In this document: positions 1-13,149 of the stretch, piece by piece
Position numbering within the stretch: the first letter of the stretch is position 1
Layout of the letters: each line of letters begins with the position of its first letter
Source of the DNA: Solanum dulcamara
Taxonomy: Eukaryota > Streptophyta > Magnoliopsida > Solanales > Solanaceae
Assembly (NCBI RefSeq): GCF_947179165.1
Contig: NC_077241.1
Location: 30,375,246-30,439,245 of the forward strand
DNA: 64,000 nucleotides
Direction of reading: 5' to 3'
The notes under the pieces: generated by a model
What the model was told of the DNA's origin: nothing
Seen by the model: the letters and a program-made list of their open reading frames with translations, nothing else
Database searches by the model: none
Program-made: the position numbers and the translations under genes

Positions 1-533
1 GTATTTCACGATCCTTATTCTCTTCTTGATGTTATAACTCTTACAATATTTGAGCTATTACCTCTCAAGTCTTCTATACATTGGAAAGTAGTCAGTATGT
101 AAAGCCTATCCCTCTTTTCTTTTGGCATATCTTAGCTATACGTGCTATATGATATGAGCTTTGGGGGTAATTCCATTCATAAGCTCCGAGTATGATTCAT
201 GACTCTTATTCACTTCTTGGCGGTAAAACTACTAAAGTAGTTGAACTATTGACCACGAGCCTTCTATATCTTGAATAGTAGTGGGATGAATAAGCTTCTA
301 TTCTTAAGGAATCTACAATGATAAATGTCTCTAATTCCATAAGTTGTTTAGCATTATCTTGATACATGTCCATGATTCTTGAGGCTCCATTTGATATGAT
401 CCCTAATGACATTTAGAGGGTACTTGGGATGATTACTACCCTGGTCTTCAGGTGATGGTTTACTTGACTATTCTATTGAGTCTCAGATGATGATTTAATT
501 TGCATATGGTTACTCACTACTCTACTCGTGTAT
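1..533 (+). mobile_element. Fragment of a ~3.1 kb gypsy-type LTR family
   Basis: Positions 120-530 match the two flanks of the inner solo LTR (9478-9576 and 12720-13090) almost continuously. This is therefore another copy of the LTR family found at 7860-14091. Around 165-176 it carries the uninterrupted sequence into which the inner LTR at 9577 was inserted in the other copy, so it serves as an empty-site reference. The match stops near 533, about 1 kb short of the family's 3' end, and runs straight into gag sequence with no visible target duplication. The left part continues outside the window. Confidence 0.75.
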
Positions 534-610
534 ATTAGGGCATTGGAAATCGGAGGAGCTTGGTCCTCATCGTCAACCCTTGCTCTTGGAGGTGCTCTTC
601 CATGAGTCAT
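534..610 (-). pseudogene. gag start fragment of a second chromovirus copy
   Basis: The minus strand from the ATG at 608-610 reads a short basic then acidic Gag N-terminus (MTHGRAPPRARVDDED) that matches the Gag start at 14487-14489 in the neighbouring copy. It is cut off at about 534 by LTR-family sequence. It lies downstream, in the minus sense, of the LTR at 824-3555 and its primer site, so it belongs to a second element unit sharing that LTR. Confidence 0.7.
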
Positions 611-806
611 TTTCTAGAGAACACAAAATGGGTCGTTAGTTAAATGAAAGATTAGGACACTCTAAGGCACGACATTAATTGAAAGAAGTGAAAACTTTCC
701 TAAATGTCCCATAGTCTCCTATTCATAGTTAGGTCGCGCTTCACAACCATGAACAAGATCCTATTTGATGCGGTTGTTGGACTCCAAGGACCATACAAAA
801 CCTCAG

Positions 807-818
807 GCTCTAATACCA
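807..818 (-). promoter_or_regulatory. Primer-binding site (initiator tRNA-Met type)
   Basis: The minus strand reads TGGTATTAGAGC, one base from the canonical plant tRNA-iMet primer site TGGTATCAGAGC, a few bases beyond the LTR end at 824. It shows that this LTR acts as a 5' LTR for sequence lying to its left. Confidence 0.75.
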
Positions 819-823
819 AGTTT

Positions 824-3555
824 CTCATGACCCAACCCTAGGGCCTAGACGTGACATGGCGAATGAGGAACCCAAAAGTACCTCAAACAAGTCTCTTAGC
901 ATTCTTTTAGCCTTTCATAGGTAATGACAATAAATAAACATGCGGAAATCATAATAATAAATCTTCAACCTACATATGTCCAATAATACCTCTAACTTTT
1001 TAATTTAACGGGGCTAAGACAAGTTCCTAGCTCTCCCTCAATTATAATAGAAAGAAATGTCATAGTAAGTATCTAAAGATCTCAACAAATCAAAAACTAG
1101 AAAGAGAAAGGAGTATTATTCCCAAAACATGGGAACTCACCAAAAGTAGTCTTCAAATGAAATCTCAACTAGCTATGTGGAGGAGAATGAGGAGGAGCAC
1201 TGGTCCCTACATAGTGATATCATATAGGTAAAAGAGTATGTGTTAGTACGTTGAATGTAATAAGCATGTAAGCATGCATGAACATTGAAGAAACATTAAA
1301 ACATTTATGTAATATGAAATATAATGCAATGCATGCATAATCAATAATATAGATATCCTATAAAACATTCATTTTGTTGAAAGATGATCATAACCGATAT
1401 TTAAGACCATACGAGCTATTACATGAAATCCAACATAACCCCCTACGTTGGCTGGGGAGACTACTTGTCGGATAGAACTCCGTCAACTTCATTCATTTCT
1501 TTAACTTTAACTTTAAGGGCTATTTGTGGATCCATTAGCCTAAGCCTACAAGGGCTCTTATGTTGGCACATAGTTAATGAGACAAAGGGTTGCTACTAGG
1601 ATTCCCTTACTGAATCCTACCTCAATGACCCATTCGGTGCTAAGTCAATCCCACAGAATAGTTTAATACTTCAAAATAGTCATAGTATATAGCTTGAGAA
1701 TTCAAAAAATCATATTCGATAGAATAGCTCATTAAAACCTTTGGTAATTCAAATATGCAAGAATTGTCCTTATTGCATAAAGAATCCATCATTCATATCA
1801 TTTCATCATTCTTTCATTTTATAAGACTCTCTTTTGATCATAGACATTGCTTTTATAAACATTCATTTAGAGTCAAAGCTTTTAAGTCAAACTTCATTGA
1901 AAATATAGTAAAACTAGGTAGGTTAAAATCACTTCAACTTTCAAACATGAATGTAAATGAAATTATGCATAAATACTATGAAATCCATCAATTAAAAATC
2001 ATGTTTTAAATAACCCACCATGAATATCAAGAACCTTTAAATAGCGAAATAGAGAAAATACTTGCAAACCATCAATTCATACATATGAAATCACTTTGCA
2101 TCAAAATAGACCAATAATTATTAGTTTAACCATGATTCATGCTATTATGTAGAAATAAGAATTACCCATAAGAAAATATTACTTGAAATCAAGAGATTTA
2201 ATTCAAAGAGTTTTTGGACTACATGGGTAGAAGAACCCATGGATAAGCACCCACATAACTTAGAGTAAAACTTAAAGAAAATAAACATAATTTATAATAT
2301 AATTAAAATACTTTAGGCATGAGACTAGAAGGAATAATCTCATTGAAGCCTTACATACATGGAATCCAAAACGTTACTCAGAATCGAAGGACTTAATAAA
2401 CACTCTTGAATCCTAGCATTTTCTCTTCACCGGAGCATTTTATGTACTATTCAGAGTATATGAATTACTGGAATAGTATTTCTACACTACTAAGAACTAA
2501 AACTATATTTTAAGGATGAGTAAACGAGTGTATAGAGAGAAGAGTTGCTTGAGAAAACTTGATAAACAAAATGATGAAATAAGGTGGGTACTTATAGGTG
2601 TGAAGGAGGAACCTAACAATAATTAAAATAATTATAAAGAAAAATCTAAACATTTAATGAAAGAATGTGATGTAATGGGTGATGTCAAATGGAGGACTAT
2701 TGATATCATGGGTGATGCCAAATGGATCTAAATCTTTCCATAGTTTGTGAGATGAACCTTCTTTTAACAGAATACCCTTTTTCGGAGCTGCGTATGAATA
2801 AGATAACTTCCTCATTAGAATTTGGTGTTTTCATATGAATTGTTTCTCTAGAAGTCTAATTTCATGTCCTTCAAGAATCAACCTATTTGGATCATCCTGC
2901 AGTGAGATATAATTTTGTTTCTACAAATACTTCATTTTTTCACAGCACCATGTCCTACAATGAGCCCGTTTGGTTGGGCTTAAAAAAAGTAACTTTTATG
3001 TATGAAGTGCTTTTAGAACTTTAAAGTGCTGAAAGTTATTTTTATAAATAAGCAGTTGAGTGTTTGGATAAAAGTGTTTAAATGAGGAAAATTATGTGAG
3101 TTTTAGGATTAAAAAAATAAAAAAGGTAGTTTGGGAATTTAGTTAAAATATAAGGGATATAAAAGTAATTTCCATGGTCAAAGAAAATGACTTTAAGCAC
3201 TTAGAAAAAAAAAGTTAGGAATCCTAACTTTTCATTTTTGACTGACTTTAAGAACTTTCTGGCTTAAAGTTAGCATTAGGCAAACACGTCCAAAAGATGA
3301 AAAGGGGCTTTAAGTTGGTTTTGACCAACTTAAAGCCAATCCAAACGGGCTCAATAATTAATTTATTTGACCTACTTAACCTTCAAAACATAAAATATTA
3401 TCACAAAAGTTGTAGGTTATGATGTTAGGGTTATTAAAAAATTTGAATAACCTAATTTTGACCATCATATGAAAATTTATTCCCAAAATACAGAAGCTAT
3501 ATTATTTTTATCGAGAATTGGAACATCATATACAACGTTTTTAGGGGGTGTTACA
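824..3555 (-). mobile_element. Chromovirus LTR (3' LTR of the main element)
   Basis: On the minus strand the LTR begins TGTAACACCCCC at 3555 and ends near 824, just before the primer site. It is nearly collinear with 14704-17048. The extra 394 bp relative to that copy is the MITE at 2962-3352 plus its 3-bp duplication. The polypurine tract abuts its 5' edge at 3556. The same segment is followed by a PBS and gag start, so it is shared between two element units. Confidence 0.85.
2962..3352. mobile_element. MITE, Tourist/Harbinger-like, inside the LTR
   Basis: A 391-bp insertion with inverted ends GAGCCCGTTTGG and CCAAACGGGCTC. It is flanked by the 3-bp duplication AAT (2959-2961 and 3353-3355). 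The paralogous LTR at 14704-17048 has the empty site (near 16845), so this is a clean insertion made after the two LTR copies existed. A 3-bp duplication and GGGCC/GTTTGG-type ends suggest the PIF/Harbinger group, though AAT is not the usual TWA target. Confidence 0.8.
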
Positions 3556-3570
3556 TTATCTCCCCCTTGG
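3556..3570 (-). promoter_or_regulatory. Polypurine tract of the chromovirus
   Basis: The minus strand reads CCAAGGGGGAGATAA directly before the LTR start TGTAACACC. This is where plus-strand DNA priming would occur and it defines 824-3555 as the 3' LTR of the element at 3759-17048. Confidence 0.75.
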
Positions 3571-3758
3571 GAACATTCGTCCTCGAATGAGGAAAGACTT
3601 AGCTTGAGTATAGTAGAGTGTAAACTAACAACCCATCATTAATGCAATAGTGCAATTTAAAACATCGTTCGAAACATATTTCATAATTATGCAAGCATAT
3701 GACAAGAAAAGTTGAAATACAAGGATTTCAAGTAATTGAGCAAGGACAACTTAATACC

Positions 3759-6700
3759 TTAGGTTTGGGTAGAGGGAAAAAGATGAGGGTATCGCTTAAT
3801 CATATCCACTTCTGCTTCCTATGTAGCACTTTCAATTTGTTGATTCCTCCAAAGGACTTTAACAGATGCAACTTCTTTATTCCTTAATCTCTTAACTTAT
3901 TGGTCCAAAATTTCAACCGGAACTTCTTCATAGGTCAAGTTTTCTTCAAAATTCACTACTCTCAAAGGAACAATGGAACTAGGATCACCCACATATTTTC
4001 TCAACATAGACACATGGAACACCGGATGAACCATGACCATTTCCAATGGCAACTCCAACTCATATGCAACCTTGCAAACACGTCTCACCAAATCGATATA
4101 CCTAGGGATCAATCTTCCTTTCTTACCAAATTGAACCACACCCTTCATGGGTGAAACCTTCAGATACACCCAATCATCCATATTAAACTCAAGATCCCTT
4201 CTTCTACTGTCGGAATAGGACTTTTGACGACTTTGAGATGTCTTCAACCTTTCTCTAATGATCTTAACCTTCTCTAAAGCATCAAGTACCAAATAGCCAA
4301 CAAGTTCATCTCACCTACTTTGAACCAACCAACCAGAGATCTACATCATCTCCCATACAAAGCCTCAAATAATGCCATCTCAATACTTGAGTGGTAACTA
4401 TTATTATAGGCAATCTCGATGAGCGGTAGATGATCATCCCAATTTCCTTTAAACTCCAACACACAAGCCCTTAACATATCTTTAGTGTTTGAATCATCTT
4501 TTTGGCTTGCCCATCTGTTTGAGAATGGAATGTGGTGCTCAATTTTACCTTAGTACCGAGGCCCTTTTGAAATGATCTCCAAAAGTGAGAAGTGAATTGG
4601 CTATAATGATCCGAAATAATGGATAACGGCACACCATGCAACCTCACCAACTCCCGATTATAGAACTTGGCATAGTATTCGGCACTATAGGAAGTCTTAA
4701 CTGAGAGGAAGTTAGCCAACTTAGTCATTCTATAAACAATTACCCAAATTGAATCATGACGCTTCCGGGTATGAGGAAAATCCACTACAAAATCCATATT
4801 CACATCTTCCTACTTCTAAGTAGGGATTTCAATATCTTGGGATAGGCCACCTGGACTTTGATGTTCGACCTTTACTTGTTGGAAATTCAGACATTCAGAT
4901 ATGAACCTTGCTATATCCTTCTTCATACTACCCCACCAATAAAACTTTTTTAAGTTTCGATACATTTTCATTAAACCGGGATGAATGGAGTATGTAGAAT
5001 TATAAGCCTCCATCAAGATCAAACTCCTTAGACCATCAACATCCAGAACACATAGCCGACTTTGGTAGTATAGCACCCTATATCCCACTTGAGAAAAGAC
5101 CTCTATCTTCTTTTCCTTCACCAACTTCTTTAACTTGGTAAACATCACGTCAAGATCTTGCTTTGGTTTAACATCCACCACCAAAGAGGACTCAGACCTA
5201 TTTTGAACAACCATACCACCATCATTAGTACCACATAACTTCACCCCTAATCTAGACAACCAGTGAACATCTTTTACCAACTCCCTCTTCCCTTCATCCA
5301 CATGGGCCACACTCCCCATAGACACTCTACTAAGTGCATCGGCAACCACATTGGCTTTACTCGAATAATAGTGCACATTCATGTCATAGTCCTTAAGGAG
5401 TTCTAGCCACCCCATTTGCTTTAGATTAAGGTATTTTTGGGTGAACACATATTGAAGACTTTTATGATCGATATACACATCCACATCACCCCCATAGAGG
5501 TAATGCCTCCAAATATTCAGAGCAAAAACACCGGCCGCCAATTCAAGATTATAGGTTGGGTAGTTACGCTCATGCACCTTTAATTGCCTAGAAGCATAGA
5601 CTATGACCTTGCCATTTTGCATTAAGACACAACCTAAATCAATCTTTGAAGAATCACAATAAACTACAAACCTTTAATCCTTCTAGTAGAGTCAAAATAG
5701 ATCTGGAGGTAAGTCAAGGTCTGGAAACTCTTCTCACACTCATCCGTCCATATAAATTTGGCTTTTGGGGTCAATTTAGTAAGGAGATGAGATGGAAGAA
5801 AACCCTTTGATGAACCTTCTATAGTACCCGAATAGACCCAAAAAGCTCCTAATATCTAAAGGAGACAATGGGCTAGGCCAATTTTTGACTGCCTCCATTT
5901 TCATAGGATCAACCTTGATCCCATAACCAGATACTACGTGACCAAGAAATGCCACTATTTTCAACCAAAATTCACACTTACTAAATATTGCAAATAATTG
6001 TCTATCCCTCAACGTTTGAAGCACAACTCTCAAGTGATTTTTATGCTTTTCCTCACCCCGAGAGTAAATCAAAATATCATCAATGAATACCACCACAAAA
6101 GTATCAAGGTAAGTTTTGAACACCCTATCATCAAGTCCATGAACGTCGTCGGTGCATTCATTAACCCAAAACTCATCACCACAAACTCGAAGTGACCATA
6201 CCTTATTCGGAAAGCCTTTTTGGGAATGTCACACTCTCTCACCCGTAGTTAGTGATAGCCAAAATGAAGGTCGATCTTGGAGAAGTGACTTGACCCTTGC
6301 AATTAATCAAACAAGTCATCTATTCTAGGGAGTGGGTACTTGTTCTTAATGGTTATCTTATTTAATTTCTGGTAGTCGATGCACATTCGAAGCGACCCAT
6401 TATTCTTTCTCACAAATAACACAGGAGCACCCCATGGCGAAATACTTGGTCTTATAAACCCTTTTTCTAACAAGTCCTTTAATTGTTCCTTCAACTCTTT
6501 CAATTCTAATGGGGCCATCTGGTAAGGAGGAATAGAGATAGGTCGGGTCTTGGGGAAGAGATCACTACCAAAATCAACTTCTTTTTTGGAAGGGACACCG
6601 GGAAGGTCATCGGGAAAGACATTGGGGAACTCATTGACTATGAGAACCGACTCAAGAGGAGGACTTTCGGAGTAGACATCCCTAACCCTCACAATGTGGT

Positions 6701-7127
6701 AAATACAACCCTTAGAAATTATTTTTTGGGACTTAAGATAAGAAATAAACTTACCCTTCACCACTGAATCACGACCCTCCCATTCAATAATGGAATCATT
6801 CGGAAATTGGAACCTGACTTCATGAGTCCTACAATCTATGGAAGCATAAGATGCATATAACCAATTCATCTAAGGAATGACATTGAAATCTACCATGTCA
6901 AACTCAATGAGATCACAAGAAATAACTTTATGCAAGATAGACATGGGACAACCTGTATAGATATTTCTAGCAATAACTAACTCATCGACAAGGGTAGACA
7001 CTAAATAGGGATCTAATAATAATTCGAGTGACATATCAAACCTATTAGTAAAAAATGGAGTAACAAATGATAAATTTACACCCGGATCTAATAGTGCATA
7101 CACATCAAAAGAAAAGGCCTTTAACAT
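3759..7127 (-). pseudogene. Ty3/gypsy chromovirus pol (protease, RT, RNase H, integrase, chromodomain)
   Basis: Decayed pol on the minus strand, read in several pieces. 7127-6870 is the retropepsin, with LLDPG at its active site. 6869-6303 is the RT N-terminal part ([22 protein letters not shown]). 6123-5776 carries the RT active site FIDDILIYS and the thumb ([13 protein letters not shown]). 5622-4816 holds RNase H ([18 protein letters not shown]) followed by the integrase HHCC region. 4803-4471 is the integrase core. 4292-3759 is the integrase C-terminus and then, past an in-frame stop near 3897, a chromodomain-like tail (KVLWRNQQ to the stop at 3759). The chromodomain plus gypsy order places it in the chromoviruses, probably the Del/Tekay clade. 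The catalytic Glu of the integrase DDE triad reads Lys (GQAKKMIQTL). Frameshifts and stops separate all pieces, so it is inactive. Confidence 0.9.
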
Positions 7128-7214
7128 ACCGGTAATGACATTGGGTGCATCCTCAACCTCTCATCTCCCATGCAAGGCATAAAAGTGGTTGGTGCATTAG
7201 ACATCGCATTGGAC

Positions 7215-7859
7215 TTATTGACCATAAGCAATTTGGCCTTGAGGCCTACCACCACCATCTCTATAATCCCTAGTATGATGGCCTATCTTTCCACACTTAA
7301 AGCATGCATTGGAGCTGGCTAAGCATTCCCTTTTGTGAGTCCTTCCATATTTCTTGCAAGCGGGGAAAGTTTGAGCAGCAACATTCTCTCTTGGAACCAT
7401 TGGTTTAGCACACTTGTCCTTGTTGAACCTTGGAGGAGGATTATTGGTGGAACCTTTTCCTATAAGTCGTTTCCTACCTTGTCCTTTGCCATTATTACCA
7501 TAAATGGACCTTTGAGGGTTAAACCCTCCACCATCCACTCTAGCCTTTTTGAACCCCCTTGATCTCTCTCTTAGCTTTTCTTCTTCAATTTGTTCTGCGT
7601 AAGTTATTAACCAAGAGATTTCCATCTATTTGAGCAACATGGCTGTTTTGCACTCCTTGGACACCAAGCTTGAGACAGTGAAAATAAACTTACTCATCCT
7701 AGCTCTTGGGTCGGAGACCATGAAGGGAGCATACTTTGACAACTTAGTGAATTTAAGAGTATACTCTCTCATACTCATACTCCCTTAATGGAGGTTGATG
7801 AACTCTTGGATTTTGGACTCCTTTAACTCCAATGGGAAAAATTGGTCTAGGAAGGCACC
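7215..7859 (-). pseudogene. Chromovirus gag, 3' part with zinc knuckle
   Basis: The minus strand 7625-7215 encodes a basic Gag C-terminal region. Its CCHC zinc knuckle reads CFKCGKIGHHTRDY: the last cysteine has become tyrosine, a G-to-A change on the coding strand. The region 7626-7859 continues Gag upstream in broken frames (a retrotransposon-gag domain is likely from context) until it is cut at 7859 by a solo LTR. The 5' part of the same gag resumes at 14097. Confidence 0.8.
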
Positions 7860-8307
7860 TATTATACCCCGTACTTTTGTACATCAGAACATTTTTTTCT
7901 TAAGCTCCTCTAAAGTTTCCATGTGACCCATGTTATCCATGACATTACCAAATAATCTGAAAGAGGGGATTTGGAAGGCGTTTGAGGCCAAATAATGTGT
8001 TATGGTAATCGACCTACTTGCTTAAGCTATCGGCTTGAATATCTTACATAATTAAGCTACTTGAGTACATGTCGAACTTAAGTAGTAAGGATCATATAGG
8101 TTCTTAAGGTAAGACTAGATTACGAACCTACTAAAAAGAGTAAGTAGGTGATGCACCTACTTAGAATGTATGGGCTGCATTTTATGAAAAGGAAAAGTAG
8201 GTAATGCAACTACTTACAAACTTGTGGCATGAATTAAGTGGGGATTAGTAATTAATTATGATTAATTCAGTTAATTAAACTAAACTACTAAGTAGGCCCC
8301 ACCAAGA

Positions 8308-8459
8308 CACGTGGTAGCAGTTGGTTGGTGCATGGATGGGATGGACACGTGAAGGAGCTAGACACGTTCCACTCTTGGGGGATGGACACGTGTAGGGGCT
8401 GGAAACATGTCACCCTTAGGGGATGGACACATGTTACTCTTAAGGGTTATGTATATAAG
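8308..8459 (+). promoter_or_regulatory. G-box cluster and TATA box of the outer LTR
   Basis: CACGTG occurs at 8308, 8346 and 8387, with near matches (CACGTT, CACATG) between and after. A TATATAAG box follows at 8452-8459. The spacing fits an LTR promoter with bZIP/bHLH-type sites upstream of transcription start. The same arrangement recurs at 10040-10150 in the inner LTR. Confidence 0.55.
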
Positions 8460-9576
8460 CCTAAATTAATGACTAAGAGCTCATTTTTAGCTCATTCTTC
8501 TTCTTCCTAACTTAGAGAAAAATAGAGAAAGAGAGGGTGAGAGCTTTTGCCATGGCTGCAGCAAATAAGCTCCTAAATTGTGGTCCCTAAATTAATTCTC
8601 TAAGGTAATTTTGACCCATTGAGAGGTGATTAGTAATGTGGGATTCATCATTAGGGTAGTTTAACGTGAACCTACAAATTTTAGCAAGTTCAAGAAGTCC
8701 ACTTGTTAGGTAAGGTTTGATCCCTTTTTCACACATTTTAGTAAGGATTTAAACATGTTGTGGATGTGTAAATATGGACTGGAAATATGAAATTATACAC
8801 GCTACTATTGAAGGGTGTTGAAACTGTGTGGGGCTGTTTTAAAGTAAAAAGGGTGAATCAATTTTAACTAACATCGTGGTTGTTGATGTTATATGAGGAT
8901 GAAGGAATTAAATGAAATTAAAAGTGAGAAAATGCCATAATTAAGTGTTGGTGTTGAAACGGGCAGAATCAAAATTGCGTAAACTAAATTGGGTTGATTG
9001 TTGGTTTGCTATTATGGTTATGTATTATGTGTTAAAGTAAAGGGAATTGTATATGTTAATGTTAACTTTCCATTTGGGCCATGTTGGGGGCTGTTTTGGT
9101 ACGTTGTTATTTTTGTTGAGCTCGAAAGATTAATAATAGCTAAAGTTACACATTGTGTTGCATGTTGGCCGAGCTGTTATATTAAAGGGTTATGATCAAA
9201 TGTCAAGTGTGGACTGATTTAGCATAGCATGCGGGCTATCCGGTGTGTTTTCGAGTCTTGTCTCGAATATCCTCGCTATGATATAGTACATGAACATGTG
9301 GGTATTAATGTTGTCTTAGTTGTTACAAAGTTGATTTGAATATAAGGGAAACATCGCCTAATTTTCTATAAAGGAGTTACTAACGTTAGAATACATTTTG
9401 GACCTTCACATAACTTAAGCATAATTATTGACATGTTAATATAGGTTGAGATGCTTTGGGCAGCATATATGTGTCGTGTTGCGAATAAGCGCTAAAGGTA
9501 TGTAAATCTATTCCTCTTTTCTTTTGGTATGTCTTAGATATAAGTGATATATGATATGAGCTTTGGGGGTAATTTC

Positions 9577-12500
9577 TGTTACACCCCACACTTTTAACTT
9601 CGAAATGTCTCATAAGTTTCTTAGACATTATCATATGAGCTGGATATGCTACGACACTATCTAACAACTCTAAGGGAGGGAGAATGTGATACCTTATAGT
9701 AGAGAAGGTTGGAAATAGAGTCATAAGATTCCAGAGGGAATTGGAGGCCGAGTAATGAGTCATAGGACTCGATTTACCTACGTAATTTATTAATGTAAAA
9801 GTCTTATATACTTGAGCTACTGGAGGACATACCAAGCCTGCGTAGTACAGATTACATAGGCTCTTAAAATAAGGTGAGATGACAAACCTATGAGAGGGAG
9901 CAAAAACTAGTTTCCGAACTTATAAAAGTGAAGCAAGCAGGTGACAAGCAAGCAGGTGAGAAGAAAGCACCTCAAACAAGCAGGTGACAAGCAAGAAGGT
10001 GACTCACCTGCCTGCTTGGGGGGGGCAGATCCCCGCTGCCACGTGGTGGCGTGTGATAGGCCGCATGAGCCTATGTGGCATCCTAGGAGGCTGCCACGTG
10101 TCCCCGATAAGGGGCTGCCACGTGGCACCTTCTAAAGAGGGGTATATATGTGTATTTGGATGATTACTAAGTCATTCTTATTCCATTTGGAGCTGAAACT
10201 CTAGCAACCAAAATAAGAGAGAAAACATGTGAGAAAGGCAGCCATGGGTTTGGAAAATTAAAGGTAAGTTTTCTAATTTTCCTCCGTGAATTAATTATCT
10301 ACGGTATTCCTAAATCATGTGGATATGTATATATGTATCTTATGATGTCTACGAAACCATATTTTCAGCTTTGCACTTGAAACAAGTAGGAGAAAGTTGA
10401 AAGAAAAATCTAGAGAACCTAGGGAGAGAGCTACGGGTTTGAGGGGTTACTAAGGTAAGTCCGATTTCGTTACGTGAATTAATTATTTAAGGTGTCCTAC
10501 GGTTATATAATAGTATTTGATAACATAAAATCACAATTTGGGGCAGTGGAAAAGGGACACAAATAGTCCGCCAATTTCAGGTAAGGTAAGGTTTCTCCTA
10601 TTAATTTGGACTTTATGGTGTTGTTATGTAGTGTATTATATGCCTTTTGTGTGACTGTAAATGTAAAAATGGTATAAGAATGCTTGACGTTGGAAACAAT
10701 CCAAATTGTACTCGCTATAGTTAAATTGTCGTCGAAGTGAAGTGTTGGGCTTGTGGTGTGCTATTGCAGGTGTGTGGGGAGATGTTGAAGGGACTAAATG
10801 TATTCAAAAAGGGGTGTGGTTGTTTCTGGTTGCAGACACATGACCCCGCGGTTCGTATAATTAAAGGTGTTACAAAATAAAGGCTAGACACCCTATTTTG
10901 ATATCGTAATTCTGAGCGAGTCGTTTGGAGTTTATGTTGTATATTGTTGGTGTGAATTGCTTAAACGTATGCTGCAGGTTGTTGTTGTTGGTTGGATGTA
11001 GTGTTTAGGGACCTAATTGGAAATTTTGATAGGGCACGTTATAGGGGAGGTGCTGCCCAATTTTCGTTAACGTCTTAACTAATTAAAGAACTAGTTGGGG
11101 AGACGAACAAGGAAATAGATTCCATGAATACTAAGGTTCAACCTAAGATGCTGGAAAGCTAAGAGTGGTTTATATTAGTACTACTTTCATGTTGAATAGG
11201 TTCAAAGGACGACGAGGCGAACGGGATAAAGAGTAACTCACAAGAGGTATGTAAAGCTTTCTCTTGGCATGTTTTGGTATAAGTACGTACAGCTATCTCT
11301 CATTTCCCTTGGTATATATTTGGTACGAAAATGATATTATGATGCCATAGTGGTTCACCGATCCCCATAATAGGCCGGGTATGAAATATGTATATGAAGA
11401 TCACTTGAAGGAAAGTACAGACTACGTAGAGCTTATTCTCTTTCTTCTTTTGGGCATGTCTTTGTCTTAGCTGTAAGTTGAATATGATCTGAGCTCCGAG
11501 GTAACTCCATTCTTAAACATCTCTTATTTGATTCTGAATATTGAACCCTTACAGTAGTTGAACTATTTCCCTGGAAACTTTTATATGTTAAAGAGGTAAC
11601 AAATGTACAGGCTCTACGTCCTAAAGACTATAAGGTAACAAGTATTTCTGATTCCATAAATGATTTGGCCTTATGTTAATACATGTCTAGGGTCCCCAAG
11701 ATTATAATTAAGACAGCCCATAATGGCATTTAGAGGACACTCGAGATGACTACACCACTACTCGGGTCCTCAGGCAAAAGCTTAACTTTCATATTCTGTC
11801 GAGTCTCTGATATGATTTAAATTGCATATAGTTACTCACTACTCTACTCGTGTATACTATAACCCTTCTTTCACCAAGTCCCGGGCTGGGTACATTATCG
11901 TGCATAACTCACTGCATTATCCACCGAGCTCCTCACTAGAGGGCCGGGTACATATGTATATATATATATATGATGATTGTGTTGTAATAAGGGGGTGATG
12001 GCGCCGGGCCTATGATGGTCCTACAAATGTGATTCCCTGGATCCCTGAAAGGGCCGGCTATATTGTATAAATTGAGCATGCATGCTTTCATGATTCATAG
12101 AGTATAGGTACAGGTTTCCAATTTTGATATTTTAGCCCCTGTTTCTCTACTTTAGATATGCTTCCAGTGGCATTATGTTATGTTTTACATACTCAGTACA
12201 TATGTCGTACTGACCCCCCTTTCTTCAGGGGGCTGCATTTCATGCCCGCAGGTATAGGTACAGGTTTTGGGAGTCCGTCAGCTTAGGATTCCATTCAGCT
12301 CAGTTGGAAGAGGCTCCATTGTATCGAAGCCTAGTTATTTATATGGACCATTGATTTGTAAAATTATTGTGTCTATTCAGGGGTACGGTGGGGGACTTAT
12401 CCCGCCATATGTTGTCGTTAATATTTTTAGAGGTCTGCAGATATGTATATGTGGGTTGTGTATGTCAGTTTGATTCAGCTGGGTCTACATGATATATGAT

Positions 12501-12719
12501 ATATGTTATTATGTTATGGAAGTCTTGTCGGCTTGTGTGCCCTGTCATGTTGTGATACAAATGAAAAGGGCTACAGGTTTATGAAAATGTTATCACCCAG
12601 TGGGGCTCTGTTACATGATATTATTTTATTTACAGTTCAATTTGACCGCAGTTGATAGCTAGGTATACGGGGGGTCCAGGTCGGACCCCAGTCATGGCCT
12701 ACGGGGTTGAGTCATGACA
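9577..12719. mobile_element. Inner solo LTR (3.14 kb) nested in the outer LTR
   Basis: It begins TGTTACACCCCAC at 9577 and ends GGGTTGAGTCATGACA at 12719. The flanking 5-mers are ATTTC (9572-9576) and ATTCC (12720-12724), a target duplication with one change. The fragment at 1-533 preserves the uninterrupted target near 170-174 (ATTCC), confirming the insertion. It shares family features with the outer LTR, such as the 3' block around 12190-12260 matching 13500-13570. It contains no internal domain and is therefore a solo LTR. Confidence 0.85.
10040..10150 (+). promoter_or_regulatory. G-box cluster and TATA box of the inner LTR
   Basis: CACGTG occurs at 10040, 10095 and 10119, each inside a GCCACGTG core, followed by TATATATG at 10143-10150. 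This parallels the promoter block of the outer LTR and probably marks the U3/R boundary. Confidence 0.55.
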
Positions 12720-13149
12720 ATTCCATTCATAAGCTCCGAGTATGATTCATGACTCTTATTCACTTCTTTACGGTAAAACTCTTAAAGTAGTTGAGTTATT
12801 ACCCTCGAGCCTTCTATATGTTGAATAGAAAATGGATGTATAAGATCCTATTCCTAAGGACTCTACGATGACAAATGTCTCTGATTCCATAAGCTGTTTA
12901 GCATTATCTTGATACATGTCTATGATTCCTGAGGCTCCATTTGATATGGTTCATATGACATTCAAAGGATATTTAATATGAGTACCACCTTTACTACTCA
13001 AGTGCGAGTTTATTTTACTTATTCTATTGAGTCTCAGATGATGATTTAATTTGCATATGGTTACTCGCTACTCTGCTCATACATACTGTTATTACTTCTT
13101 TCATTGAGTCCCAGGTCAGGTATGTTATCATGCGCAATTTACTATATTA

